Shown: positions 13,494-21,614, counted from the stretch's first letter. The stretch: 23,985 nt of DNA from Nitrospirota bacterium (GCA_021802325.1 JAKAAM010000012.1:1-23985); one strand, 5' to 3'. Numbers and translations are program-made. Notes: generated by a model from the sequence alone, not told the origin.

Positions 13494-14933
13494 ATGGAAA
13501 AAAGTGAAGAGTGGGATCTTGTTGTAATCGGCGCTGGTTCGGCCGGGTATGTCGGAGCGATTCGGGCGTCAGAAATCGGCATGAGAGTCCTTGTCCTTGA
13601 TCCTGGGGAACTTGGCGGGACCTGTTTGCATCAGGGGTGCATCCCGACAAAGATCTTGCTCGAGACGGGTGCCCGTCTCCGGATGGGAGACGAAGGACAG
13701 GAAATGGGCATTGCCTATTCGAGGCCGACTCTTGATTCTGTCCGGTTGAATTCCTTCCGAAAGACGACGGTCGACCGGCTCTTTCGTGGGATTGGCTTCC
13801 TTTTCAAGAAACATGGGGTGACCTATCGAAAAAGTCGGGGACGACTCGATGGACCTGGCCATGTTCTCGAGGAAGGTGATTCCCCCGTTCGCCACCGTGC
13901 CAGGAATGTTCTTCTGGCGACGGGCTCCAAACCCCGCAGCCTTCCCTCCCTCCCTTTTGACGAGACGATTGTCCTTTCCAGTACGGAACTTCTTCGCAGG
14001 GAGACCTTTGAAGGTCGATTTGCGATTGTAGGAGGAGGAGCAATCGGATGCGAGTTTGCAGAAATCCTTTCGGCGTTCGGTTGTGAGACCACTCTATTGG
14101 AACGAGAGTCGCGGTTGCTTCCGACGGAGGATCCTGAACTAGGTGTCGCACTGGAAAAGGAACTGTCGCAGAAGTCTGTCTCGATCAGAACAGGGGTCGA
14201 GGATCTTTCGTTGGTCCGTCACCGGGGGGAGATGCAGGGAAAGGCAAGTCTTTCCGGCCGGGTTGGCAATGATGCTTTTTCACTGAGTGTCGATGCGGTT
14301 CTTGTTGCCGTGGGCCGGGCTCCTATGGCTGACAATCTGGGGCTTGATTCGGTGGGTCTCTCTCCGGGGCCGGGAGGTTTTCTGGATGTGGATCCTCAGG
14401 GAAAAACGAAAGTTCCAGGAATCTATGCTGCCGGAGACTTGGTCGGAGGTCTTCTCTTGGCGCACAAGGCGAGCCGGCAAGCTGTGATTGCAGTGGAGGC
14501 CATGGCGGGGCGCGCTCCTTCATCCTATGATCCAATGCTGATCCCTCGTGTGGTCTACACACATCCGGAAGTTGTCTCGATCGGTCTGACTCGTGAAGAG
14601 GCTGAAAAGAAAGGCTATGCTCCCCGGGAGGGAAAGTTCCCGCTTCTGGCCAACGGGCGATCCCTCTCAATGGGCCAACGCCGGGGATTCATCAAGGTTG
14701 TTGTGGAGGAGAGGACGAAGAGGGTTCTCGGTATGCATGGGATCGGTCCTCATCTGTCGGAGATGATGGCCGGTATGGCTCTTGCCATTGGACTTCCCGA
14801 TGGCCTCTTCCGCCTCTCCGAAACCGTTTTCCCTCACCCCACAGTGAGCGAGGCCCTTCACGAGGCGGTTCTTGACGGACTTTTCGCCATAGAACCTTCG
14901 TCTCACCCTTCTTCCGAAAAAAGGGGCGGATGA
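13494..14933 (+). CDS. lpd: Dihydrolipoamide dehydrogenase (E3-like flavoprotein)
   Basis: FAD/NAD disulfide oxidoreductase that re-oxidises dihydrolipoyl groups of 2-oxoacid dehydrogenase or glycine cleavage complexes. From ATG 13494 it has 479 residues; an in-frame TTG at 13488 lies 10 nt after GAGG and is an alternative. VIGAGSAGYVGAIRA (11-25) binds FAD. GGTCLHQGCIPTK (41-53) has the redox disulfide C44-C49. GGGAIGCEFAEILSAFG is the NAD motif, YAAGDLVGG the second FAD site, VVYTHPEVVSIG the interface signature, and HPTVSEALHEAV near the C-terminus holds the catalytic His-Glu pair. No E1 or E2 gene is adjacent, which is unusual for an operon-coded E3. It overlaps the next gene by 4 nt. Confidence 0.87.
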   Translation: MEKSEEWDLVVIGAGSAGYVGAIRASEIGMRVLVLDPGELGGTCLHQGCIPTKILLETGARLRMGDEGQEMGIAYSRPTLDSVRLNSFRKTTVDRLFRGIGFLFKKHGVTYRKSRGRLDGPGHVLEEGDSPVRHRARNVLLATGSKPRSLPSLPFDETIVLSSTELLRRETFEGRFAIVGGGAIGCEFAEILSAFGCETTLLERESRLLPTEDPELGVALEKELSQKSVSIRTGVEDLSLVRHRGEMQGKASLSGRVGNDAFSLSVDAVLVAVGRAPMADNLGLDSVGLSPGPGGFLDVDPQGKTKVPGIYAAGDLVGGLLLAHKASRQAVIAVEAMAGRAPSSYDPMLIPRVVYTHPEVVSIGLTREEAEKKGYAPREGKFPLLANGRSLSMGQRRGFIKVVVEERTKRVLGMHGIGPHLSEMMAGMALAIGLPDGLFRLSETVFPHPTVSEALHEAVLDGLFAIEPSSHPSSEKRGG

Positions 14934-16318
14934 TGGGATTTGTTTCCCTTATTGCCTCGATCCGAGATCTTTCCCCCTGGAAAAAGATCCTTGACTATGG
15001 GATCAACTCCAATGTCGTAACAAGTTTTGCGACCGATTCGGCAGGCAAGATCGTGCTGTTCGACGATGGCCTCGTCCATCTGACAAAACTTCCGGCTCGG
15101 ACGCTGTCCCGAATGCCTGTGCGGTCATTGAGGGAGCATCTTGCGAGCCGTGGAGGGCCGAAGGTCGGTCCGGAGGTTGATGAGGAAGACCTTTTCCGCC
15201 GGAAGGACTACAGGGGGACCAATGATCAGGGCACACTGATCTGGTGGGGGTTTCCTATCGGAACCCTTCCCCAACCTGCAGGGCTTTACTTTCTTGCCTT
15301 TTTCGACAGAATGCCTCCGGAAAAGCAGATTGAGGCGGTGGAATATCCCGAAATTCTGAAGATTCGGGAAAAGATTCAGATTCCGGTGGCAAGACATCTC
15401 TTGGACGAAGCCGACCAGAACGTTCTGATGACGGAGATTCCTCGTCTCATGGAGTGGGAAGACCTTCCGTTCAAGCATCACCGGGTCTTTCTTGTCGACG
15501 GAGTGACCCTCGACGACGGTCCTCGTCCAATCTATCTCCAGTTCGACGGTCCAGAAGAAAAACTCCGCATGTATCAGGAGAATGTCTCCATGGGAGACGT
15601 TCAGTTTTTTAAAAAAATTTCAGAGTCAGGGCCCCGGCCTGCCCTGATCGAGCATACGGAAAAGAATTTCCGTTACGAGATCATGCTTCCCCTCACCTGG
15701 TACATCCATGTCTTGGGGTGGATCGGGATTGCCCTGCCGACGCTTGATACCTGGATGAAGCCAGTGCGTCTCAATTTTGAGGAAATTGTCCGAAATATTG
15801 GTGATGCCTTGGGGGAGGAGCGGATGTCTCTGGGGCTTCTCCCTCACTACGATGTCCATAGGGGCCTTTTCGAGGAAGAAAGCTTCATGACGCTGATGGA
15901 GGAGATGATTACACGCCATCCCCCCCGGCCCTTTGTGCTTCTCGGTGTTCGGGTGGATCCTGCCCACCGGGATCTTCTCCAGACAGTTCTTGATCGGGCT
16001 AAGAGGCCGTCGGATATTCTGGCCCAGGTTGGCGACAATCTTGTGATCCTCTTCCCCGACCAGGATGTGGGACGAGCAAAGGCGGTTGAAACTCGCTATC
16101 AAGAGGTCTTGGGGAGATTCGTTGCGACCCGTCCTGATGTGGCTCTCACAATTAGTGTCTTTTGGTTTCCCTCTCAGGCGTGGTCCGGTCGGGAGCTCAT
16201 GGCGGCGCTCGATGAAAGACCCAAGGTCGACATTATCCCAAACCAGCGAGAACAATCATCTGGGCAGGGTTTTGATGACTGGTTCAAACGCTTTCTTGTC
16301 CTTAAGGACTGGGAGTAA
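14930..16318 (+). CDS. Protein with PAS-like N-terminus and degenerate GGDEF-like domain
   Basis: The 462-residue soluble protein has no recognised overall family. ATG 14930 overlaps the lpd stop (ATGA); a second ATG at 14933 lies 6 nt after AAGGGG and may be the true start. Residues about 25-125 (SFATDSAGKIVLFDDGLVHL) read like a PAS-type sensor. Residues about 300-440 follow the GGDEF pattern: PHYDVHRGLFEEESFMTLME, then FVLLGVRVD, then PSDILAQVGDNLVILFPDQD, where the R-x-GGDEF loop becomes Q-V-GDNL (367-371), and finally VALTISVFWFP and an ELMAALD helix. The catalytic Glu/Asp of GGDEF and the RxxD inhibitory site are missing, so diguanylate cyclase activity is unlikely; it may bind nucleotide or act as a scaffold. 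Translation coupling with lpd suggests a shared regulator role. Confidence 0.6.
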   Translation: MMGFVSLIASIRDLSPWKKILDYGINSNVVTSFATDSAGKIVLFDDGLVHLTKLPARTLSRMPVRSLREHLASRGGPKVGPEVDEEDLFRRKDYRGTNDQGTLIWWGFPIGTLPQPAGLYFLAFFDRMPPEKQIEAVEYPEILKIREKIQIPVARHLLDEADQNVLMTEIPRLMEWEDLPFKHHRVFLVDGVTLDDGPRPIYLQFDGPEEKLRMYQENVSMGDVQFFKKISESGPRPALIEHTEKNFRYEIMLPLTWYIHVLGWIGIALPTLDTWMKPVRLNFEEIVRNIGDALGEERMSLGLLPHYDVHRGLFEEESFMTLMEEMITRHPPRPFVLLGVRVDPAHRDLLQTVLDRAKRPSDILAQVGDNLVILFPDQDVGRAKAVETRYQEVLGRFVATRPDVALTISVFWFPSQAWSGRELMAALDERPKVDIIPNQREQSSGQGFDDWFKRFLVLKDWE

Positions 16319-16323
16319 GACCT

Positions 16324-17340
16324 GTGAAATGGCGAAATCGAATGATTCGGAAAGGACAAGAAGTCTTTTTCTGGATCCTGCCCTTTTGTCTGTTGTTGGG
16401 TGTCGAGACGAAAGCTCTGCGTGCTGCCTCGCTTCCCCCCGCAGATCATGTCGTTGTCATCGTGATGGAGAACAAAAGCTTTGGGGAGGTCTACAAGAAT
16501 CCCGACCTTCCCTTCTTCAACGCCATTTCAGGGGAACTCCTGCTGAACTACTGGAGCGTTGCCCACCCGAGCCTTCCCAATTACCTTGCGCTTTTGGGTG
16601 CCCATCCTCCGCTTCCCCAAACAGATAATCCGAGGGTTCGCGTGTCTGGTGATAGCCTTCCGGAAGAAATGGTCCGACACGGATTGAGCGTGGCAGCCTA
16701 TATGCAGGGGCTCCCTCATGATGGCTTTGGCGGAGGCCGATATCCCCGCCTGTTTGGCCGCTATGTCGAAAAGCATGATCCCTTTCTTCTTTTTTCTCGC
16801 CTCAGAAAAGGTCCGGAGAGACGGAGCGTCCATCCTCTCTCTCGCCTGAAAGAGGATCTTGAGTCGAACCGTCTTCCCGCATTTTCCTTTGTGGCTCCCG
16901 ACCTCTGTCACGACATGCACGGCGCCTTCTCCTGCCACATGAACAGACGGGAACTTCTCAGGGAGGGAGACAGATTTCTGGGGAAGTGGATCCCCCTGAT
17001 TGAGGGATCTCCATCATTTCGTCAAGGCCGTTTCTGGATTTTTGTTCTTTGGGATGAGTCCGGGTCACGTTCTTCCTGGGGCGGTCCTCCTCTCCCGGCT
17101 GTTGTTCCCTCTTCTTCCCGTATGCATGGAGGGGGGCGAGTGGCCCTTCTCTGGATTGATTCGAAACGACCAGGGCACTCCCGCGTCTCCTGTTTTGCCA
17201 ATCATTACTCTCTTCTGGAGACGGTCACGGAAAACTTTCATCTTCCCTCGCTGGTTCCAAGGGGAGAGGGGATTCCCCTGCCTGAAAAGAATGGAGACTG
17301 TTCCGGCAATCACGGAAAAATCACCCTGGCCCATCCATGA
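16324..17340 (+). CDS. Secreted phosphoesterase (acid phosphatase/phospholipase C family)
   Basis: The 338-residue product is probably exported: a basic start, a hydrophobic core (FFWILPFCLLLGV) and a likely cleavage after ALRAAS near residue 36. VVVIVMENKSF (43-53) gives the metal-binding Glu49-Asn50 of the phosphoesterase family. AHPSLPNYLAL (80-90) holds the likely nucleophile position (Ser83). APDLCHDMHG (191-200) and LWDESGS (242-248) give Asp/His ligands of the second metal centre. The start is GTG 16324 with GGGAG 8 nt upstream; ATG 16342 has no ribosome-binding site. It follows the GGDEF-like gene by 5 nt. It may scavenge phosphate in the periplasm, or hydrolyse phospholipid; substrate unknown. 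Confidence 0.82.
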   Translation: MKWRNRMIRKGQEVFFWILPFCLLLGVETKALRAASLPPADHVVVIVMENKSFGEVYKNPDLPFFNAISGELLLNYWSVAHPSLPNYLALLGAHPPLPQTDNPRVRVSGDSLPEEMVRHGLSVAAYMQGLPHDGFGGGRYPRLFGRYVEKHDPFLLFSRLRKGPERRSVHPLSRLKEDLESNRLPAFSFVAPDLCHDMHGAFSCHMNRRELLREGDRFLGKWIPLIEGSPSFRQGRFWIFVLWDESGSRSSWGGPPLPAVVPSSSRMHGGGRVALLWIDSKRPGHSRVSCFANHYSLLETVTENFHLPSLVPRGEGIPLPEKNGDCSGNHGKITLAHP

Positions 17341-17358
17341 GAGCTCCATTCTCCCTTG

Positions 17359-17694
17359 CCGCCTTAAAGGTGGAGGTTACTGAACAGACCTGAATGGAGG
17401 ATATCGGAGTTACAAGCTGATGAGGCGGGGGAGGACCCCTGATCCGGGTCGCCCCCCGTAACACAAGCCAGACATGCTCCGCTTGTGGTCATGTGTCGAC
17501 GGAGAACCGGCCGGACCAGGAGACGTTCCGGTGCGTCTCCTGCGGTCATGCGGAGAACGCCGACGTCAATGCGGCCAAAAACATTCTCAGGGCGGGGCAG
17601 GCCCATAGCGCCTGCTTGGAGGCAAAAACCTCCGTGTCGGCGGCCTGACTGTTCAGGCCCGCCGATCCATCCCCGTCTTTAAAAGGGGAGATGG
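17359..17694 (+). mobile_element. Decayed, internally deleted IS200/IS605-type element
   Basis: A TnpB tail (17442-17648) is followed by a right-end-like hairpin at 17667-17694 (CCATCCCC opposite GGGGAGATGG with one bulged A) and preceded by a left-side palindrome CCGCC-TTAAA-GGTGG at 17359-17373. No TnpA or TnpB N-terminal part is present. The ends and a short coding tail with the middle lost resemble a non-autonomous, palindrome-ended derivative. The boundaries are approximate. Confidence 0.6.
17424..17648 (+). pseudogene. tnpB: TnpB (OrfB) C-terminal remnant
   Basis: The frame opens just after a TGA at 17421, has no start codon with a ribosome site, and reads VAPRNTSQTCSACGH from 17448, then FRCVSCGHAENADVNAAKNI, ending at TGA 17646-17648. 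The CxxC...CxxC pair is the TnpB zinc ribbon, and the Asp in ADVNAAKNI is the third RuvC catalytic residue. About 80% of a normal 370-400-residue TnpB is missing, so this cannot be an active nuclease. The tail ends ACLEAKTSVSAA. Confidence 0.85.
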
Positions 17695-17953
17695 CAGGAA
17701 GGCATCCCCTTTGTTCACGGAGGGGAGGATGTCAAGAAGTGGCTTGTCGACGATGGGTGCACGAAAGCTCAAGGAATTCTCTTTCATCGTTCGATCCGGG
17801 GAGACGACTTTCGGACGCATCTTCTCAGTGTTTAGTCAGAAAGTCAGTCGCTAACATTGGCTTGTCCCCCTCGAACGGATGGTCTAGGATAAAAAGGTCC
17901 CTCCCGAACGGCGGGGGAATGGTGGTCCATTTTTGAGACGGGAAGGAGTCGCG
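17695..17953. other. Gap between the TnpB remnant and the dsrE-like gene
   Basis: About 260 bp with no supported gene; a short open frame at 17691-17936 has no ribosome-binding site or recognisable motif. The only feature I can support is the promoter-like pair at 17862-17890. Confidence 0.5.
17862..17890 (+). promoter_or_regulatory. Candidate promoter of the dsrE-like/tusA operon
   Basis: TTGTCC at 17862-17867, a 17-nt spacer and TAGGAT at 17885-17890. Each box matches four of six consensus bases. The start would be near 17897, about 57 nt before the ATG at 17954. Confidence 0.4.
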
Positions 17954-18346
17954 ATGGAAAAAGTTTCGTTCGTGCTGGCTTCGGATGCCCTGGAGAAGTT
18001 GCATGCAGTTGGACTCATGGCCTCGGTGGCGGCCATGAGTCAGATGGATGTTCGGGTTTTCGTGACCATGAATGCCGTGACCGCTTTCCGGAAGGAGACA
18101 ATCGAAAAAAAATCCTTTCGGGTGGAAGGAGAGGTTGGTCGCAGGCTTCTCTCAAAAAATGCCCCCATGTTCTATGACCTCCTATCCCAAGGAAAGATGA
18201 TGGGCTCTTTAAAGGTCTTTGCCTGCGGGATGGCTCTCGACCTTCTGGAGGAAGGGCTCGATCACTTCCATCCTGTCTTTGATGAAGTTCTCGGCGTGGC
18301 CGGATTCTTCCAGCATGCCGAGGGCGGGCAGGTTTTATTTGTTTAA
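17954..18346 (+). CDS. DsrE/DrsE2-family sulfur-transfer protein
   Basis: Small cytoplasmic (or membrane-peripheral) protein of the DsrE superfamily, which passes persulfide sulfur between carriers. ATG 17954 has AAGGAG 5 nt upstream, giving 130 residues; the frame is open further upstream without a ribosome site. The N-terminal strand KVSFVLASDALEKLHAVGLM and the conserved KVFACGMALDLL (87-98) with Cys91 match the DrsE_2 branch, where that Cys carries the sulfur. It is followed 32 nt later by tusA, a common partner. Linked rhodanese or hdr genes, often seen with such pairs, are not in this window. Confidence 0.82.
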   Translation: MEKVSFVLASDALEKLHAVGLMASVAAMSQMDVRVFVTMNAVTAFRKETIEKKSFRVEGEVGRRLLSKNAPMFYDLLSQGKMMGSLKVFACGMALDLLEEGLDHFHPVFDEVLGVAGFFQHAEGGQVLFV

Positions 18347-18378
18347 AGGATCAATTCAAAAATGGGAGAAAATGAGCG

Positions 18379-18627
18379 ATGGCAGATGATGCAGGCATGA
18401 AGGTCGATGAGGTTGTGGACGGACGGGGACTCTTTTGTCCCGGCCCTCTGATGGAGCTGATTAAGTCGATTCAGCTCAAACCCGTGGGAACGGTATTGGC
18501 AGTTCTGTCGACCGATGAGGGATCGGCGAAGGATATTCCTGCCTGGATTCAGAAAGTGGGGCAGGAGTACATCAAGACGGACAAGAAGGACGGGTACTGG
18601 GAAGTCATCGTCAAAAAGATCAAGTAA
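18379..18627 (+). CDS. tusA: TusA/SirA-family sulfur carrier
   Basis: The 82-residue protein carries the family motif GRGLFCPGPLMELIKSI, with Cys20 as the persulfide carrier in CPGP. A beta-alpha-beta-alpha-beta-beta fold fits, with GTVLAVLSTDEGSAKDIPAW as the second strand-helix unit. TusA proteins take sulfur from cysteine desulfurase or rhodanese and hand it to tRNA thiolation, molybdenum cofactor or sulfur oxidation systems. Pairing with a DsrE-like partner is the pattern of sulfur-oxidation trafficking in chemolithotrophs, but the partner enzyme is not visible here. The start has GGGAG about 10 nt away. A strong terminator follows. Confidence 0.9.
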   Translation: MADDAGMKVDEVVDGRGLFCPGPLMELIKSIQLKPVGTVLAVLSTDEGSAKDIPAWIQKVGQEYIKTDKKDGYWEVIVKKIK

Positions 18628-18649
18628 GTAATTTTCTGTTTTTGTTGAA

Positions 18650-18687
18650 AGGAGAGCTCAAAATTTTGAGGGCTCTCCTTTTTTTTT
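18650..18687 (+). terminator. Rho-independent terminator after tusA
   Basis: AGGAGAGC (18650-18657) pairs with GCTCTCCT (18672-18679). The enclosed TCAAAATTTTGA can extend the stem, and nine Ts follow (18679-18687). On the opposite strand only three Ts follow, so it would stop the convergent HD-GYP transcript poorly. Confidence 0.9.
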
Positions 18688-18725
18688 GAGAAAGATTCGG
18701 TTCGTCAAACGCAATAGCCATTGGC

Positions 18726-19955
18726 TCAGTGTGCATGGTCTCCCGGTGTAAGCTCCAGGTATCGGGCGACGTCTGCAGGGGACAATCCCAGTTCTCTCGG
18801 GTGAAATGTCTGGCGAACACAGGTTCTATCGATGGTGGGGAGGGTGATGGCTAATGGTTCCGCCAGGGTTTTTTGCGGGGCGGAATAGAGAACGAGGAGG
18901 TCAACCGCTCCGGAATTTGTATCGGGGTTTTCATAGGCCGAAACCATGGCGATCCGTCCATCCATAAGCTCGACGAAGGATCCCACAGGATAGATCCCCA
19001 CCATTTGGACGAGGTTGGCAATGGCCCGCGGATCGAGGCGGTGAAGCTCCTTCTCTAGCAAATAGGAAAGAGTCTTGGCCGGGGAGAGGGGAGACCGGTA
19101 AACCCGTCCGGCGGTCAGTGCTTCGTAAATGTCAAGGACCATAAGCGAGCGGGTGACTGGATCAAGATCCGGAAGGTCCAGACCATAGGGATATCCTCCA
19201 CCACCCTTTCTTTCGTGGTGCTCCATGGCCACGGTAGTGCAAATTCCTCTCACCACATCGTCCTTGGACTTTGAGAGAATTGAGTGACCGAATTTTGGGT
19301 GTCGTTTCATGGTGTCCCATTCCTGTGGGTCCAGTCGTCCAGGTTTCTTGAGGATCTCAAGTGGGACGAGGGCCTTGCCGATATCATGCAGGAGGGCGGC
19401 CATCCCCCATTTGGGGATGTCTTCCTTGGGAACGCCACTTTGTGCGGCAAGCCCCATTGAAAGAATCATCGTATTCGTGGAGTGGACATAAGACTCGTCG
19501 TCGATCTCCGAGAGAGTTACAAGAAAGGAATTCTTTCGAGGGTCTTTGACGAGCATTTCGAGGGTCTCAATGACCTGCTGTCGAAGGGGAGTCACATCAA
19601 GGGCGCTTCCCATGCGGATATCATCAAAGCTTTTTGAAAGAACCGCAATGGTTTTGTCGTGCAGGGCGTTCCATTCCCGAAGAGTGGGAAGGGGGAGAAC
19701 CTCCATTGCGCGAAGCTTGGGAATATCCCGATCATCATCGACAGAAAGGGGGGCCTCCTTTTCTGTCTTGTCGTGTATGGGGTCTTTGATCAAAATCGTC
19801 ACATTCTTGATTCCGTTATCGCGAAGACGTTGGATATCATCGAGGCTCCGGATGCGGAATCGGTGGAAGAGAATGTTTGTCTCAAGCCAGCTTTTGTCGA
19901 CGGCGACGACTTCCATGCCAATCTCGAGTTTGTCGACGGGAAGAATCTTGTTCAT
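18726..19955 (-). CDS. HD-GYP domain protein (probable c-di-GMP phosphodiesterase)
   Basis: With ATG 19955 (GGAG 6 nt upstream, TGATG overlap with the previous gene) it has 409 residues; ATG 19967 lacks a ribosome site. Residues 1-60 (VDKLEIGMEVVAVDKSWLET) match the DUF3391 regulatory segment found before HD-GYP domains. The HD domain has YVHSTNTMILS with His158, LLHDIGKA (His190-Asp191), HPKFGHSIL and then AMEHHERKGGGGYPYGL (244-259). The usual HHExxDGxGYP carries Gly instead of Asp, a mild departure; the metal-binding His and the GYP triad are kept. PSE-like LDIYEALTAGRVYR follows. It likely degrades cyclic-di-GMP. It is the last gene of the mazG-SDR-trpD2 run. Confidence 0.87.
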   Translation of the reverse strand: MNKILPVDKLEIGMEVVAVDKSWLETNILFHRFRIRSLDDIQRLRDNGIKNVTILIKDPIHDKTEKEAPLSVDDDRDIPKLRAMEVLPLPTLREWNALHDKTIAVLSKSFDDIRMGSALDVTPLRQQVIETLEMLVKDPRKNSFLVTLSEIDDESYVHSTNTMILSMGLAAQSGVPKEDIPKWGMAALLHDIGKALVPLEILKKPGRLDPQEWDTMKRHPKFGHSILSKSKDDVVRGICTTVAMEHHERKGGGGYPYGLDLPDLDPVTRSLMVLDIYEALTAGRVYRSPLSPAKTLSYLLEKELHRLDPRAIANLVQMVGIYPVGSFVELMDGRIAMVSAYENPDTNSGAVDLLVLYSAPQKTLAEPLAITLPTIDRTCVRQTFHPRELGLSPADVARYLELTPGDHAH

Positions 19956-20872
19956 CAGTCGCTCCATGATGGGGTGGAGAGTGAGGCCAAGGCCTCTTGA
20001 AAGTCAGAGGTAACCCCCGCGGCAAAGAGAAAGAGGGCGGCTTGGCGACGAATGAGAGTCGTTTCGTCATGTGGGGGAGAGGGGCCTTTCAGGCCTGACG
20101 GGATGGTCATTGGCGTGATGCTTGGGAATTCCTCCCGGTCATAGAGGTAACAGATCGTCTCCCGGTGAGGGTGAAGGTCTGTGGAGCCCTCAACGCCTGC
20201 GACGAAGAGTAGTCGTTGGGGGGGGATCTCTTGTGCCATGAGAGCCTCATGAAGCTTGGCAACGATCGGTTCGTGGAAGACCCCGATGATCTGGGCCGGG
20301 GCCTGCAAAGGGTTGGCGGCCTTTTCTACCGTGTTCCAAAGTGTTCTCAGCCCCAATTCTTGTCGGATGGGGAGCAGGTCCGCCAATTCCGGCAGGAAAG
20401 TTCTCTGGGAAAGGCAAATGACGTTGTCCGTCACCCCCAGCGTACCCTCCATCCTTTCCAGAGAGCTCCACGCCTCCAGAACACCCGGCCCCATCTTGAC
20501 AGGAACACCCGAGAGACCGTGAAGGCAGATCCGAAGGCCCCCCCGTCCTGCTAGCGTCGCGGCGGAAACAGTATGGGATGTCGATCGGCTTCTTCCGTCG
20601 TAAGGCTCACCCACATCGAGGCGGGGGAAAAATTCTTTTTTCGGTTGGGCAGAAACTTGCTGGCGGATCCTTTCTCTCAGCCCCGTCAAGAAGCCAGACA
20701 TTTCTTTCGCCGTTTCTCCCTTGAGGCGCATTCCCAAAAGAAGAGCTCCGACTTGGGCTGGGGTTGCCTGATGAGAGAGGAGAATTCCGGCGGCCTCCCG
20801 TGCCTCGTCGTGAGAGAGGTCTCGGTGGCCGGAAGGTCCTGTACCTATTTTTTTGATGAGCGCCTTGATCAC
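19955..20872 (-). CDS. TrpD2-like (YbiB-type) glycosyltransferase family 3 protein
   Basis: The 305-residue product has the fold of anthranilate phosphoribosyltransferase: an N-terminal helical bundle (HDEAREAAGILLSHQATPAQ, then GALLLGMRLKGETAKEM) and a C-terminal alpha/beta domain. The PRPP-binding GTGGDG and NIST motifs of true TrpD are replaced by VGEPYDGRSRS and SHTVSAAT, as in TrpD2/YbiB proteins, which bind nucleic acids without proven transferase activity. RICLHGLSGVPVKMGPGVLE keeps the family hairpin. The start is GTG 20872 with AGGGGG upstream. Other trp genes are absent, so a tryptophan role is unlikely; a nucleic-acid-related role is inferred. Confidence 0.75.
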   Translation of the reverse strand: MIKALIKKIGTGPSGHRDLSHDEAREAAGILLSHQATPAQVGALLLGMRLKGETAKEMSGFLTGLRERIRQQVSAQPKKEFFPRLDVGEPYDGRSRSTSHTVSAATLAGRGGLRICLHGLSGVPVKMGPGVLEAWSSLERMEGTLGVTDNVICLSQRTFLPELADLLPIRQELGLRTLWNTVEKAANPLQAPAQIIGVFHEPIVAKLHEALMAQEIPPQRLLFVAGVEGSTDLHPHRETICYLYDREEFPSITPMTIPSGLKGPSPPHDETTLIRRQAALFLFAAGVTSDFQEALASLSTPSWSD

Positions 20873-20907
20873 CTGAATTCCCCCTAATTCTTATCGTAAG
20901 TCGGCTT

Positions 20908-21612
20908 TTAGAGGCCTCCCAGGCGCTTCATGACAATATCCCCCGTGACGGCGGCGGGGGAGAGGTCTTTGAGATAGAGAATGGTCTTCAGGATGTCCTC
21001 GGGCTGGATCATCTCCTCAAGGCGTACTGGCGCTCCGGCGACAAGGGGTGTTGCCACATATCCGGGGCAGATGGCCACGGCCTTGACCCCAAAAGGGGCG
21101 CCTTCGGCTAGGAGAGATCCAGTCAGTCCCCGAAGAGCGAATTTTGTCATGGAGTAGAGGGAGGTCCCGGACCAGGCGTCAATCCCTGCAACGGAGGAGA
21201 TGTTGACTATCAGCCCTTCCTTTTGTGCTTTCATCAGTGGAAGGATCGCCCGTGAAAGAAGGTAGGGGGACCGGAGATTCACAGAGATAATATGATCGAA
21301 CTCTTCGGGGGTGGTCTCTTCAATCGATGCAAAGGTTGCGATACCGGCATTGTTTACAAGGATGTCGACTTTATCCTGAAAGGCAGCGCGAGTGACTTCA
21401 ATGAGTGTTTCAACGTCTTTTTGCCGGGAGAGGTCGCAGACAAGGGTCTCTATCGACCTTCCCCGGGAGCGTGCCCTGGATTTTTCTTGGTCAAGGGCCT
21501 CCTCGTTGCGGCCCGTCATGAGAACGAAATACCCCTTTTCGAGAAGCCCTCGGGCAACAGAGAGACCTATGCCCGAGGTTGCCCCTGTGACAAGGGCGGT
21601 CGGATGTTCCAT
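20908..21612 (-). CDS. Short-chain dehydrogenase/reductase (SDR)
   Basis: Classical SDR oxidoreductase of 234 residues from ATG 21612 (AAGGAG 7 nt upstream). TGATSGIG (9-16) binds NAD(P); TGRNEEAL holds Arg35, favouring NADPH; NNAG is at 87-90; the catalytic set is Ser139/140 in NISSVAG and Tyr153-x3-Lys157 in YSMTK; CPGYVATP follows. It begins 2 nt after mazG's stop codon. The substrate cannot be told: the sequence is closest in pattern to the 3-ketoacyl-ACP reductase-like or YdfG-like group. Confidence 0.85.
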   Translation of the reverse strand: MEHPTALVTGATSGIGLSVARGLLEKGYFVLMTGRNEEALDQEKSRARSRGRSIETLVCDLSRQKDVETLIEVTRAAFQDKVDILVNNAGIATFASIEETTPEEFDHIISVNLRSPYLLSRAILPLMKAQKEGLIVNISSVAGIDAWSGTSLYSMTKFALRGLTGSLLAEGAPFGVKAVAICPGYVATPLVAGAPVRLEEMIQPEDILKTILYLKDLSPAAVTGDIVMKRLGGL

Positions 21613-21614
21613 GC

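Noticed and set aside
17380..17656. 8-bp inverted repeat CTGAACAG / CTGTTCAG around the TnpB tail
   Set aside because: IS605-type elements do not have terminal inverted repeats, and 8 bp at this distance can occur by chance.
17691..17936. 81-codon frame before the dsrE-like gene
   Set aside because: No ribosome-binding site or motif, and it crosses the likely promoter of the next operon.
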